From Haplomitrium mnioides (taxonomy: Eukaryota > Marchantiophyta > Haplomitriopsida > Calobryales), in the NCBI GenBank assembly GCA_049999725.1, contig JBNGIS010009246.1, positions 1 through 44,039 on the forward strand: 44,039 nucleotides of DNA. Reading direction: 5' to 3'. A model generated the notes under the pieces. That model was not told the DNA's origin. It was given only the letters and a program-made list of their open reading frames with translations, and did no database searches. Position 1 is the first letter of the stretch. Each line of letters opens with the position of its first letter. Shown here piece after piece: positions 33,380-44,039 of the stretch. The translations under genes and the position numbers were made by a program.

Positions 33380-35285
33380 CCCCAGAATACTGGCTACTTC
33401 CTACTCAGCAAACACCATCTTCCTGGTGTCAACTACTATTGCAGTATTGCTACTGCAACAGCTCTTTTCTCTCATCTGATTCTGTATCAGTCATGAACCC
33501 GACCGAGATGATAATGCTCAGTCTTTGGTAGCTGCTAATGCGAAACATTATAACTAGTGGGCACAGGGTAGAAATCTGGCCAAAATCAGAAGTGTTGTGT
33601 GGCAATGGGTTGGGTTCTTTCCTCATACACCTTGCTTTGACTAGTTCAAATTTTTTTACAAAATCTGTTGGAAAGAAAATTATTTCATTCACACTGTTAA
33701 GTCTTCTGTATTGATCCATCCCCCAGACTTGAGGTCTGTTCTGCTTCATTGATGTGCCAGATGCCTAACAAATGGGTACCATCATTTCCTCCTGGGTTTT
33801 CTTTGAGTTGGACTTGATGTACTCTTCTCACGTACTTGGTTTATTGAACTTGCAGAAAACTGTTGGACTTGATGACATGAAAGCATCCTGACAGGCATCA
33901 TTGGCTTCTACCGCAACCTGAAACATTGGTTCTTTCATTATAACTATGGATTTATTGCAAGTGTGAACTTGATAAACGGACAGGGGGTTGGGGATTGCAT
34001 GTGGCCGCATCAAGTTGTAGTCAAATTGTAAGTTTCAAATTGAAGCTTCGCCTTTTTTTGGCACAGTAACATAAAGCAAGTCAAATTTATCTTTTCTTTA
34101 ATATCAAGCCATGTTAAAAAATAAAAGCTAGTATTTTGGCAAATTGATCGATGGGGTATACTGGAATGCCAATTTAGATCAGCCACACATGTTGCCGAAA
34201 CACTAATGTACCAATTAATATACAACAGCTCATAGAATCCAGTCACTAATATATCATACCTTTAATAGTTATATAAGTAAATAATGGTAGAGCAAATTAA
34301 GATGGCAGTTCTTAGTTATTAACATTATTTAATATAAAACATTTATTGGACATTTTAAATTTTAAAATTGACTTTTAAATAATAATAATTTAAAATTTAT
34401 GACGATTTGAATTCAGTAATTAATTATGGCCGATCTATAACACCCCGGCATACGGTCTTGGTCTGTAGTGGTAATAAAAACAGTAGTAATAAGAATTTCC
34501 CTGCTATGCTATGTGTAGTTCCCCTAAGGTAGCCATCTATTCATGATTTTATTTAGTCACGCAAATTCATGTCCAAGTGGCACAGACAAGATTGTAGCAT
34601 CATCCCGGCACACTAATTTTGTTAGACAAGAAGTTTTGGAGCCAACTTGGTATTGTCTAATTGCTATATACAATGACATAAGAGGACAGTTTTGGACTAG
34701 AACAGTTCCACTCCACAGGCTACCCTCAATCAAGATTGTATCAAGATTCAATAGGAAAACGTTTCTTAGCATCATCAGTTGGTTGGGAAAGTTGAGGCAC
34801 AGAATGGTGCAGTTACTTTGGCTTCTTTGCATTTGAGAGCAAACTCCTCTAGCCTACACTCTGATGAGTACTTTCAAGCAGCTCTGAAGAAAAAGATTGT
34901 GGGCCTTCAAGTACAATTGTTTTTCTTGCTCGAAATTTAAACTACAGCAATCCATCAATCCTGAGAACCGATTTGTTCCAGTAGTGGAAGTTTCTGAACC
35001 AACATACTATGCAAGAAGAACACCAGCCTGCATTTCGCTAGAGAACATGCATTCCTCGTTAATTGCACGGATCTTCATTCATGAGCATGTCCATTAAATG
35101 TGAATAGGCTTAAAGAACCTTTGTTCGGAGGACCTTTTTACATTCCGTAGTAGTTGACCTCAAATTCTAGACCTTGAATTCTTTTAGTACATTACTAAAT
35201 GTTATTGAATGTACTCCAAACAACATTCAGGTTCAAGCAATGATGCCTGCCACCAGTAGTTCCTCTGAAAATAAAGGCCACCCAC
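33380..35285. other. Intergenic stretch, AT-rich around 34080-34440, no gene seen
   Basis: Only short frames. 34435-34512 has ctataacacccc and aataagaatttccctgctatgc, which recall LTR-type repeats, but no second boundary was found. Confidence 0.4.
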
Positions 35286-35289
35286 CCTT

Positions 35290-37320
35290 GAAACTGAGGA
35301 AAATCATTTATACCTCCCGTTTTATAACCTCGAATAGAAGTATTAGCAGCTGTACTAATAAGCCCAAGGGCAATGGCAACTTTTTCACTGTGGTGACATA
35401 ACACACCTTTTTTTCTTCTTTTGACAGTGCAGGTAGCACAAACCGGGTATCTAGAGAAGACCCTGCCTCCTCGATCAGCTCAGATATTCTCTGCATTTGC
35501 TCTACCTCAATCCAGGTGCACCCAAGATTTCACAGCCCTTTGCTTCTGCAGCTCTAAAACTCTCACAGCTCCCCCACTGTTCTACAGCTGCATAACAGGT
35601 TCATAGCACGCAGACCCAGCTGAGATATTAGGTTGTACTTGTAGAAGTTGTTGCGCTATACGTTCTCCCATCTCCACCTTACCATAGTTTCTACAAGCAC
35701 CAAACAAGGCCAACAGGGCAATGCTATCCTGACTAATTTTAGGTTGATTGTGAAGCAAATCTTCAGCCTCATGAAGCCGGCCTGCTCGGCCCATAAGATC
35801 AACCATGCAGACAAAATGATCCACTCCTGGTGGTATGCCATAAATTGAATCCATTGATTCAAATAGTTGCAGACCTTCTACAAGACCCCCATGGCTGCAT
35901 GCTGAAAGAACACAAATGAATATGATACTGTTCATTTTCACGCCAGCTTGGTGCATCTCTTGAAAAAGATCAAGAGCTTCCTTGGCCTTCCTATGTATTG
36001 CAAAGCCTTCAAGCATAGCACTCCAACAGACCATATTTCATATAGGCATTCTATAGAATACTCTTTGTGCATCCTCTATGCTACCACATTTCGCATACAT
36101 ATCCACAAGGGTACTTCCAACAAACACATCAGATTCCCAACCATATTGAATCACCTGTGGATGAACGCGTCTGCCTTCTTCTAGGGCCATTATTCTGGCA
36201 CAACTGCTGAGCACAGCCACAAAAGTGATATTGTCTGGGTTTACGCCTTCTTCTTGCATTAGTGCAAAGAGCTCAAGTGCCTTCAGACATTGATGACATT
36301 TCACGAATCCTGTGAGCATTGCATTCCAAGAGGCCCCAACACGACGAGGCATCCTATGGAATACTCTTTGGGAATCCTCTATGCTACCACATTTGGCATA
36401 CATGTCTACGAGGGTGCTTCCCACGAAAACATTAGACTCGCAGCCACTTTGGATCACCTGGAGATGAATTAATCTGCCTTCTTTGAGGGCCATAATACTG
36501 GCGCAAGCATTGAGCATAGCTACAAAGGTGAGATAATCTGGCCTTACCCCTGCTTCTTTCATTAATGCAAATAGCTCCAGTGCCTTTTCTCCTTGTTCAC
36601 ATTTCACTAATCCAGCAAGCATGGCATTCCATGAGGCAACAGTACGAGTAGGCATCTTGTTGAACACTCGTTGTGCATCCTCAATGCTCCCACACTTGGC
36701 ATACATGTCCACAAGGGTACTCCCCACATACACATCAGACTCGCAACCACTTTTGATCACCTTTAAGTGCACATGCCTACCGTCTTGCAGGGCCATTAAG
36801 GTTGCACATGCACTAAGCACACCAACAAAGGTGACAGGGTCTGGTTTCACTCCTGCTTGCATCAGTGCAAATAGGTCTAGTGCCTTCTGAGCTTGGTCAC
36901 ATTTCACATATCCAGCGAGCATGGCATTCCATGAAACCACATCACGAGTAGGCATTGTATGGAATAGTCTTTGTGCATCATTGATACTTTGACATTTTCC
37001 GTACATGTCTACTAGGCTGTTTTGAACAAACATGTCTGACTCACAACAACTTTGGATGGCATGTGCATGAACACTCCTGCCTTCTTCTAGTGCTGTTAAA
37101 CCAGCACAAGCATTGAGAACCTGTACAAAAGTATATGTATCAGGCTGAACCCCCTCTGCGTGTATAGGTTTAATGCTTCCTGCCCTCGATCAGAATTCAC
37201 ACAATCTGAAATCATCATATTCCAAGAGTAGAGTCTCCTGGAAACAGCTCCTGGGGTCAGGAATGTCACCTCTGTTTTCACCCATAATGGATTTGATCTC
37301 CCATTTATCCACAGGCCCAT
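35290..37320 (-). pseudogene. PLS-class PPR-DYW protein, broken
   Basis: Read from 37320 down. N-terminal PPR remains (RRLYSWNMMISDCVNSD), a frame shift at about 37160, then a long open part 37170-36041 of PPR motifs. It includes modules of about 101 residues repeated almost unchanged (FVGSTLVDMYAKCGSIEDAQ; SWNAMLAGLVKCEQGEKALE). TGA 36038-36040 interrupts MPI-stop-NMVCWSAM where an arginine (CGA) is usual. The frame continues to 35582 (FICVLSACSHGGLVEG, DHFVCMVDLMGRAGRLHEAE). E and DYW parts follow only as scraps in shifted frames: CTWIEVEQMQRISELIEEAG, DTRFVLPALSKEEKKV (about 35400-35520), then LCHHSEKVAIALGLIST (about 35340-35404). HSE is the deaminase HxE motif. The CxxCH zinc site and the DYW end are gone. 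Such proteins edit C to U in organelle RNA; this copy cannot. Confidence 0.9.
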
Positions 37321-38685
37321 CCCTGTCTTCTTATGTTTAAAATCAGGATACCTTGGATTATCCTGGGCCCGACATACAAATGAAACTTGTCAGTGACAAA
37401 AATATTTTAAACAAAAAGCTACAGTATCTCGAGAGAACTGAATTGTTTATGGTCCCAAACAAGCCCTAGGGATACAAGGACAGTGGAATATCTCCACCTG
37501 AGTAATTATCAGTGTCAAAACACAGATTTTTTTAAATCATGGCCCCATGAGCAAGGGTACATTTTTTATGCAAGGACACAAAGGAAGTTTAGTTTAATTC
37601 AGGCCTCAGACAAGCTCAATATCATTACTACAGTTGACCATGTAACAGTTTTCCTGGAATTTCTTTGAAGTCTTCAAGTCTGACACACAGAACTGGCATA
37701 TCTAACATCATCTGTCCCAACTAGTTCGGTTGGAGGCCATTTCTCTGGGAAGGCTCTTCTGCCGATGTGGAATAAGATCGGAATATGCTCAAAAGGACTT
37801 GCCATTCAGAAACTCGCTACTGCAGAACAGCTTTTGTGTTGCTCTAACTTGAGTCGGATAGGTGGAAAATTGCAGGGTTGCCTGGCAATCTTTTTGCATG
37901 AAATATTTGAAACAGTTGGCATGGTGCCAAAATCGTCTTCTTAAGGATGAAGTTTAACAAAATTCAGGTGATTCTTGTTCCTTTTGTGATTGATTCCTTA
38001 TATTTTGAGAGGCATTCTTGCTTGGCCCCTGGACTACCCTTGCCCACGTTTCACTTCTGCTTCTAGATTATGGATCTGCTCCACCAAAAGAGAGGATGGG
38101 GTCCCATACACTGCACCTGTTGCTACTGGGATGCTGTGTGATCGATGAGATTTGATGTACTTTTTAACATCCCCCAACCCCAGATTATCATGAGAAAATG
38201 ATGCCTTCGAAATTTCTTGAGTTGATGTAGCCTAGCTCAACCACCAGTACGGAAAAAAGTTCTCTCAAACCAGAGAACATGTATACATCTCTACTGCTAA
38301 GTAATTTTCATCACCATTCTGAAATAAACCTTTGGCCCCAGAAATCAAGTACAAAGTAGCAAACCCACAATTTTACTTAGGTGGAACAGAGAAAAACGGA
38401 GAGTCATACAATGCCCCTGTGCATACCATCTGTGAACAGGTAACTAATACTTATCTACCAGTCTTCCAGCTCTCAGGCCATGGGCAGTGCACTCTTTGCA
38501 GGAGATGAGCACTTCCGACACACTTTTAGATGCTCGAGCATCTTCATCTTTCCAGCATATCTCAATGCTGATAGAGAAGAGTAAATGCATTAGCCTTTGA
38601 TTCCCACTGTGATCCTGTCAACACTCGAGGATTAAAAGAAGTTAAAAGAGCATTTCTGATGGTCTGCCTTTTACAGGGGATTTGT
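37321..38685. other. Intergenic stretch, no gene seen
   Basis: Short frames only. Possibly the former promoter of the PPR copy at its left end. No repeat recognised. Confidence 0.4.
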
Positions 38686-38689
38686 TCTG

Positions 38690-41140
38690 CTCTCTAAACC
38701 CCCTCCAGCTTTAAACCCAACCCCTGGTTCAACAACACTGCTAGAGAAACCAGATCCCAGTGGCAAAAACAGAACAAACAGGGAGCACCAGCTACTGCGA
38801 TCCGTGAAGCGCTCCATGCCTGGCGGAAATGCAGAAGGGAACTACGCCGCACCTGGATACCACAACATCTCCCCCAACTCATCTTGGACAAGAAACGTCA
38901 ACCAAAGAAATTCTTCTCATCCCTCAAGGGCCAGCAAGACCAGCTCCAGCTGCACGACCTCCAAGACTGGAAGAAATATGGTGACAAGCTGTACCACTCT
39001 ACATCAGTCACACCTAACCCACCCCCCTGGACCAACAACAAACCCACAACTGATGTTTTCACCACTGAAGAGGTCCTGGCTACGATCAAGAAGCTACACA
39101 ACAAAGCACCTGACTCCCTAGGGCTCCAAGCCCAAATGCTGAAAAGAGGATCCCAACCCATCACCAACCTATTCAACCAGGTGATACAGACTGGATTCCC
39201 TGCAGAGTGGAAGCTCAACACTATCATTCCAATCCACAAAGCTGGGGACAAAGGCCAACACTCGAACTATCGTACCATCATGCTCAGCCCTCTATTCCCG
39301 AATCTCTTTGGGGCCACACTCAACTTCAAGATCACACAACGGAGCGAAACACAACAGCTACAAGCTCAAGGACAAGCAGGGTTTCGGGAGAATCACTCAA
39401 CGACTGTGATCACCTGGTCACCATTCGCACCATCATTGCACAACACAGACGTGCTGGAGGTCTGTACTGCTGTTTCGTAGATTTCCAGAAAGCCTTTGAC
39501 TGAGTTCCACACAACAAACTCTTGTCCAGATTACATGAGTTACACCTACCAACGGACTGGATCACGGCCATCCAGATCTTATATGAAGAAGTTTTGGCCT
39601 GTGTCCGCACACATCAGGGCATGTCGGAGCCTATCCATTGCAACATCGGTGTAAAGCAGGGCTGCCCACTCTCCCCTACCTTATTTGGCCTGTTCATCGA
39701 CAAACTGGAGGCAGTACTGGTCAATGTGGGAGCCCCTGCCCCCAATCTGCTAGCCCAGACCATTGGTATTCTCTTGTATGCAGATGACATAGTCCTCATG
39801 TCAACAACACGGGGTGGACTCCAACAACACCTAAAAACACTGGACCATTTCTGTAGCCAATCCGGTATGACTGTCAATATGAAGAAAACCAAGGTTCTGG
39901 TCTTTGGAAAATGGCTCACCACAGCACAGAGGGATACTTTCAAGTTCAGGCAGGACAATGTCGAAGTGATGAACCAGTACACCTATTTGGGGATACCAAT
40001 ACATACCCAGAGAGGATGGGGCTTTGGAGCCGAGCGCAGGATTACAGCAGGTCTCGTCAGCTTATACCAATTGAACAGCTGGTGCAAGGCAAAAGATATA
40101 TGGCATATACCCATGAGAATCAACCTCTTCCATACCTTCGTTGTTCCAACAGCAACATATGGAGCAGAAATATGGGGACCCTCTCTAACTCCGGCCATGT
40201 GGCTGAAACACGGTGAGAAAAACCCCTCAAGAGGTTCCTCACTAGATTGGCCAATGTACACACTACCACACCTCTACACATCCTGGCAGCTGAATTTGGT
40301 ATGATACCCATTGAGGTGCACGCAGTGATGAAACTTGCCACATACCTGCAATCGACCCAAGACACAACACCCGCCAGATACCCAGCAATGGCTATGGAGG
40401 CATCTCGTCACGCAGCCCCTGGAGACCCCACAAATTGGTACAATCAATGCCAGAAATGGCTGAAAAGATGGGGACTGGATATAGATGATCTTCCTAAACA
40501 ATCAGGAAAAGTGCTTATGGACCATCTATCAACACATTACTTCACAGTCATATGGCAATCCTACAGTGCGGCATCCCGGACTGTCAAGTACAAGGCGCTC
40601 GTCAATAACACTCCCTCAAGGCAAATCCAACAATACTTGACGAGCAACATGTTACTTAAGCTGGTCCAGACCCTCACACAACTTCGTACTGGATCACATT
40701 GATTGAGATGTGAAACAGCCAAATGGTCCAAGATCGACAACAAAGTCCAACCTGAGAAGTTGCTGTGCCTCCAATGCAGTCTACAAGTCATGGAACACCA
40801 CATCATCTTCTGTTGCCGGGAAGGTTTCATGGACTTTTTGTAGAACAGAATGGGACAGAACAACAATTTCTCAAATATCATGATCAACGCTGGCTGGCAC
40901 TCTTCTTTCGGGAACTCATGCTGCTTAGATCTCAGAAATAGGCAGATTAGACATAGAGAGTAGAGGCCAGAGAGTGAGCATATGACTCACAAGCGGGTTT
41001 GTCCCCCCTCAACTGTTCTCAGTTAAACATGGTTTAGCTTACTACTTCTATTTTTGCACCCCTCCGCGCATTGTACTCTCAGTCCTTATGGCCCTAGGGC
41101 TGGCTCGGGACTTCAATCAAATTCTATTCTATTCTATTCT
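38690..41140 (+). mobile_element. LINE family B, longest copy: RT to 3' tail, degenerate
   Basis: About 2.45 kb. Linker KPNPWFNN (about 38710) and REALHAWRKCRRELRRTW; RT fingers VLATIKKLHNKAPDSLGLQA; motif A FVDFQKAFD (39477-39503) followed by a stop (TGA 39501-39503); QGCPLSPTLF (about 39654); catalytic YADD at 39777-39788; then MNQYTYLGIPIHTQRGWGFG. A frame shift near 40215 leads into PLHILAAEFGMIPIEVHAVM and the 3' part, ending LALFFRELMLLRSQ. The tail is conserved ccctagggctgg (41091-41102) plus (attct)4 at 41121-41140. The endonuclease is missing. Frame breaks at about 39480, 39503, 40215 and 40701 show it is dead. Target-site copies were not found. Confidence 0.9.
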
Positions 41141-43123
41141 AAGACCCCTCTTACTTCAGCCTACGCTGCTCCTGCTCCAGCATTTTGCTTAGACTACGAA
41201 TGTGACCAAATCAGCCTGGTCCTGATCACTGGACCTGACGTTGCCTTGTGGTCGGCTCTGTGGGGACTATCCCCAAACAATGGGTGACTCATTAAAGGAC
41301 ACAACGAGTATTATGACAGAGATTTCACCTTGTGTGCGGTGTGATCCCACCACTGTGAAGGATCTGAAAAGAAGTGCCGCCAAAGCTCCTCCACACTATT
41401 GTGGCCTGCGGAAACGAGCCAATACATAACCGTGCCATGGTGCTTTTCCTATTGGGAGCTAGAGTGGTGATAAAACTACAGGATTGATGTCCTTCGCGTG
41501 TAAGCTACAAAATGACTACTCCATCGAGCGCCACTTTTCTCAAAACGGTTGCAACAATCTGCAGAATTAAGTGCAGCTTCTGGCTAGAATTCCTCACCAT
41601 GCTAACATTTACTTGTATGGACGAATGCAAATACAGATAAGGTATGGAGGTGATGTACCATGCCCACAACTCACTGCTCCAGAACGCAACCGTGACCTCG
41701 AGAGATCACACTGTCCTTCCTCGCCATGCTGCTGGGTACCTGAATCGACGAAAACAGCACCTCATTTGCTTCAATTCAAGAGGTTCTGCCAAATCTAACA
41801 AGTAACAGCCTGATCGCGCCGCTTACCACGGAGGGGACGCTTCACGGTTGAAGAATCTGACCCCAAATGCGACGAGGCTCTCACGACGGTATCAGAATCA
41901 GAAGCACGCACCCAGAACGCTGGTGCTCGCTCTGCAATACACTCCACCAATTTCAGTGTTCTGCGACAGTGGACATGGAGCAAAACCCATCAGAGTAGAG
42001 TCGCGTACCACACAAAAAGGTCGAAGGGGATCCGACGAGGTCCATTGAGAAGCACGGTTTTTGTAGCGGCTCTCCCGAGTCCCTTTTGTTGGACTACTAC
42101 AAATTCTTCACACTCAACGCCACTTTATACAAGACACTTACTCCTGAACTTTTCAAGAGCCCAGGATGCATGTTCTTTCAATTGCCTTCAAGTGCTTAAA
42201 TCAGCGACTCTGTTCTCAATTCCAAAACATCAAAGCTCACTTAGCTTTACACGTTGCCGTTAGCGTGTGTTCCAGCATGACGTTAGAGATAGTTATGATC
42301 TGTGGAGCGACAGGTTCTCATAACTTCGAAAGGAGAAAATAGAACGAAAGTGATGGCAAGGTGTTGTTGGTGTGAGATAATGAAAGGGAGAATGTAATGA
42401 CATTTGTTGATTGCAACAGTTGTGGGTCCTGGGACCGGTCCGAGTCCTTCAAGTGGTCCTCGCGGCATCATTTGGAGGAAAAGAACGCTCAATCATTTGA
42501 TCGCCATTACATTTTGCAACGCGTCCGCGTACCAAGATTATGAACCTTGTCAGTTCTTTGGGATGATGCAATTGTATCGATAAGCTCTGTTAGTATTGTA
42601 GGCAGATCGAGGTAAAGTGATCGATTTATTAAGTAACGAGGCCTCTAGATCCTAGAAATCGAAATACGGACAATGTGCTCTGCGAGTGTAGGACCTGAAA
42701 ATGACACGCACCAGGAGGATGAAGATTCGCAAAGGGGCGGTGTTTGGAGAGGGAACCATGGGTATAAAACTAGAATGCTATTGGATTTTGTACATTTGCT
42801 GTTAGAATCTCAGAGACTGATTTGCAGAGCTAAATGCACCGAAACACATTTTGTCGTGATGGTGAAATTAGTGGCTTCCTCATTGCACTTTCAACATTAA
42901 ACCCAGCAGCATTGATACAAACCAAAAACGTCTTCAAAGCCAGTGTCATGCACAAGGCGAAGTGACCCTTCGCAACGAGTAAACTTCCAATGGCTTATCT
43001 TTTCATCAAATGGATGCGGGGCCCTCTGTACACCTTAGCAATCCCCTCAAAATGAAGTTCATTCCATGTCAGTAAAACCGGAACAGTCGTTAAACTATCA
43101 TGCTTATCCCCACCTATGTTTAG
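41141..43123. other. Intergenic stretch, no gene recognised
   Basis: Short unrelated frames on both strands; no domain, repeat or RNA gene seen. Confidence 0.45.
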
Positions 43124-43159
43124 ATCTTCATTCGTTTTCGGCTTGGAACTAGTTTTGTA

Positions 43160-43259
43160 NNNNNNNNNNNNNNNNNNNNNNNNNNNNNNNNNNNNNNNNN
43201 NNNNNNNNNNNNNNNNNNNNNNNNNNNNNNNNNNNNNNNNNNNNNNNNNNNNNNNNNNN
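43160..43259. other. Assembly gap (100 N) inside the satellite
   Basis: Exactly 100 N, so copy number here is unknown. Confidence 0.99.
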
Positions 43260-43561
43260 ATACTTTCAGTCTACATATGGAAGAAGTTGTTGTTATGTAG
43301 TTCAAGCCACCAAAGGAGATAAAAGATGAGTTCAGTTTCAATCTTCATTGGTTTTCGGCTTGGAAGTAGTTTTGTAAAGAGCTTTTGAGTGTGATATGGT
43401 TTTCATCTCTCATATCTCTATCTCTCTACCTTTTGTTGCCAAATAATTTCAGTCTACATATGGGAGAAGTTCTTGTTATGTAGTTCAAGCCACCAAAGTA
43501 GATAAAAGATGTGTTCAGTTTCAATCTTCATTGGTTTTCGGCTTGGAAGTAGTTTTGTAAA

Positions 43562-43661
43562 NNNNNNNNNNNNNNNNNNNNNNNNNNNNNNNNNNNNNNN
43601 NNNNNNNNNNNNNNNNNNNNNNNNNNNNNNNNNNNNNNNNNNNNNNNNNNNNNNNNNNNNN
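43562..43661. other. Assembly gap (100 N) inside the satellite
   Basis: Exactly 100 N, second break in the same array, so the array is probably longer in the genome. Confidence 0.99.
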
Positions 43662-44039
43662 TTCAAGCCACCAAAGGAGATAAAAGATGTGTTCAGTTTC
43701 AATCTTCATTGGTTTTCGGCTTGGAAGTAGTTTTGTAAAGAGCTTTTGATCGTGATATGGTTTTCATCTCTCATGTCTCCATCTCTCTACCTTTTGTTTC
43801 CAAATACTTTCAGTCTACATATGGAAGAAGTTGTTGTTATGTAGTTCAAGCCACCAAGAGATAAAATATGTGTTCAGTTTCAATCTTCATTGGTTTTCGG
43901 CTTGGAAGTAGTCTTGTAAAGACCTTTTAAGTGTGATATAGTTTTCATCTCTCATATCTCTATCTCTCTACCTTTTGTTGCCAAATACTTTCAGTCTACA
44001 TATGAAAGAAGTTGTTGTTATGTAGTTCAAGCCACCAAA

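Larger units (their letters stand above)
43124..44039 (+). repeat. Tandem satellite, monomer about 182 bp, running off the window
   Basis: The anchor atcttcattggttttcggct recurs at 43341, 43524, 43702 and 43883 (spacing 183, 178 over a gap, 181), with a diverged first copy at about 43125. Each unit also has gtgatat.gttttcatctctc, a ctatctctctaccttttgtt run, tttcagtctacatatg and gttatgtagttcaagccacc. Units look about 95% alike by eye. No genuine coding capacity. Confidence 0.93.

Noticed and set aside
34435-34560. Possible LTR start (ctataacacccc)
   Set aside because: No second copy, polypurine tract or primer site could be found nearby.
36021-36060. TGA in the PPR frame as a U-to-C editing site
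   Set aside because: U-to-C editing is known for organelle transcripts; this is nuclear DNA with further frame damage, so a plain nonsense mutation is simpler.
38640-41160. Target-site duplication for the long LINE-B copy
   Set aside because: Flanks at about 38690 and 41141 share no convincing direct repeat, and the true 5' edge is not defined.
43116-43730. Frames in the satellite on both strands
   Set aside because: They repeat with the monomer and cross N gaps; satellite, not genes.

Overview
This is nuclear DNA of a land plant. It has spliced genes with GT-AG introns, a plant-type S6 kinase, a plant-type FKBP12, a PPR-DYW relic, Ty3/gypsy and Ty1/copia elements, LINEs and a satellite array. 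The modular PPR-DYW relic, an amino-methyltransferase-like relic and the loose gene spacing suggest a seedless plant, with a lycophyte or fern as my best guess. The species cannot be fixed from this window.

Left flank (1-11400) is transposon territory. A chromovirus pol end (1-852) runs into its 3' LTR (867-2453). A 5'-truncated LINE (1228-2228) with a 19-bp target-site duplication split that LTR, and an internal piece of the LINE is flipped. Next comes a decayed, once-spliced gene (2707-3941) with motifs of a beta-class DNA amino-methyltransferase. It is bracketed by two arrays of one 24/25-bp repeat with a CATGCGCGCAT core (2486-2639 and 4160-4365). A degenerate Ty1/copia element follows (primer site 4838, polyprotein 6725-9760), then an antisense LTR with its primer-binding site (10652-10994).

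The gene island (about 11400-28000) has five genes, all on the + strand: an S6K-type AGC kinase (12102-14501), a DUF212 membrane protein (15873-19348), a TMEM186-like mitochondrial membrane protein (20110-21898), FKBP12 (22219-23270) and a glycolipid transfer protein, GLTP1/ACD11 type (26516-27964). I rebuilt the exons by keeping reading phase and GT-AG borders and comparing with the known families. A small unassigned two-exon frame lies at 23748-24129. S6K is the classic TOR substrate and FKBP12 the rapamycin receptor, so two TOR-pathway genes lie within 11.2 kb.

Right flank (28000-44039) is again repeats: two LINE families (A with a zinc-binding RT tail and an A-rich end; B with an ATTCT-type tail), a dispersed repeat of about 290 bp present twice here and once in a DUF212 intron, a PPR-DYW pseudogene on the - strand (about 35290-37320), a 2.4-kb LINE-B copy (38690-41140), and the start of a satellite with a monomer of about 182 bp (43124 to the window end). 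Three 100-N runs (5224, 43160, 43562) are assembly gaps.
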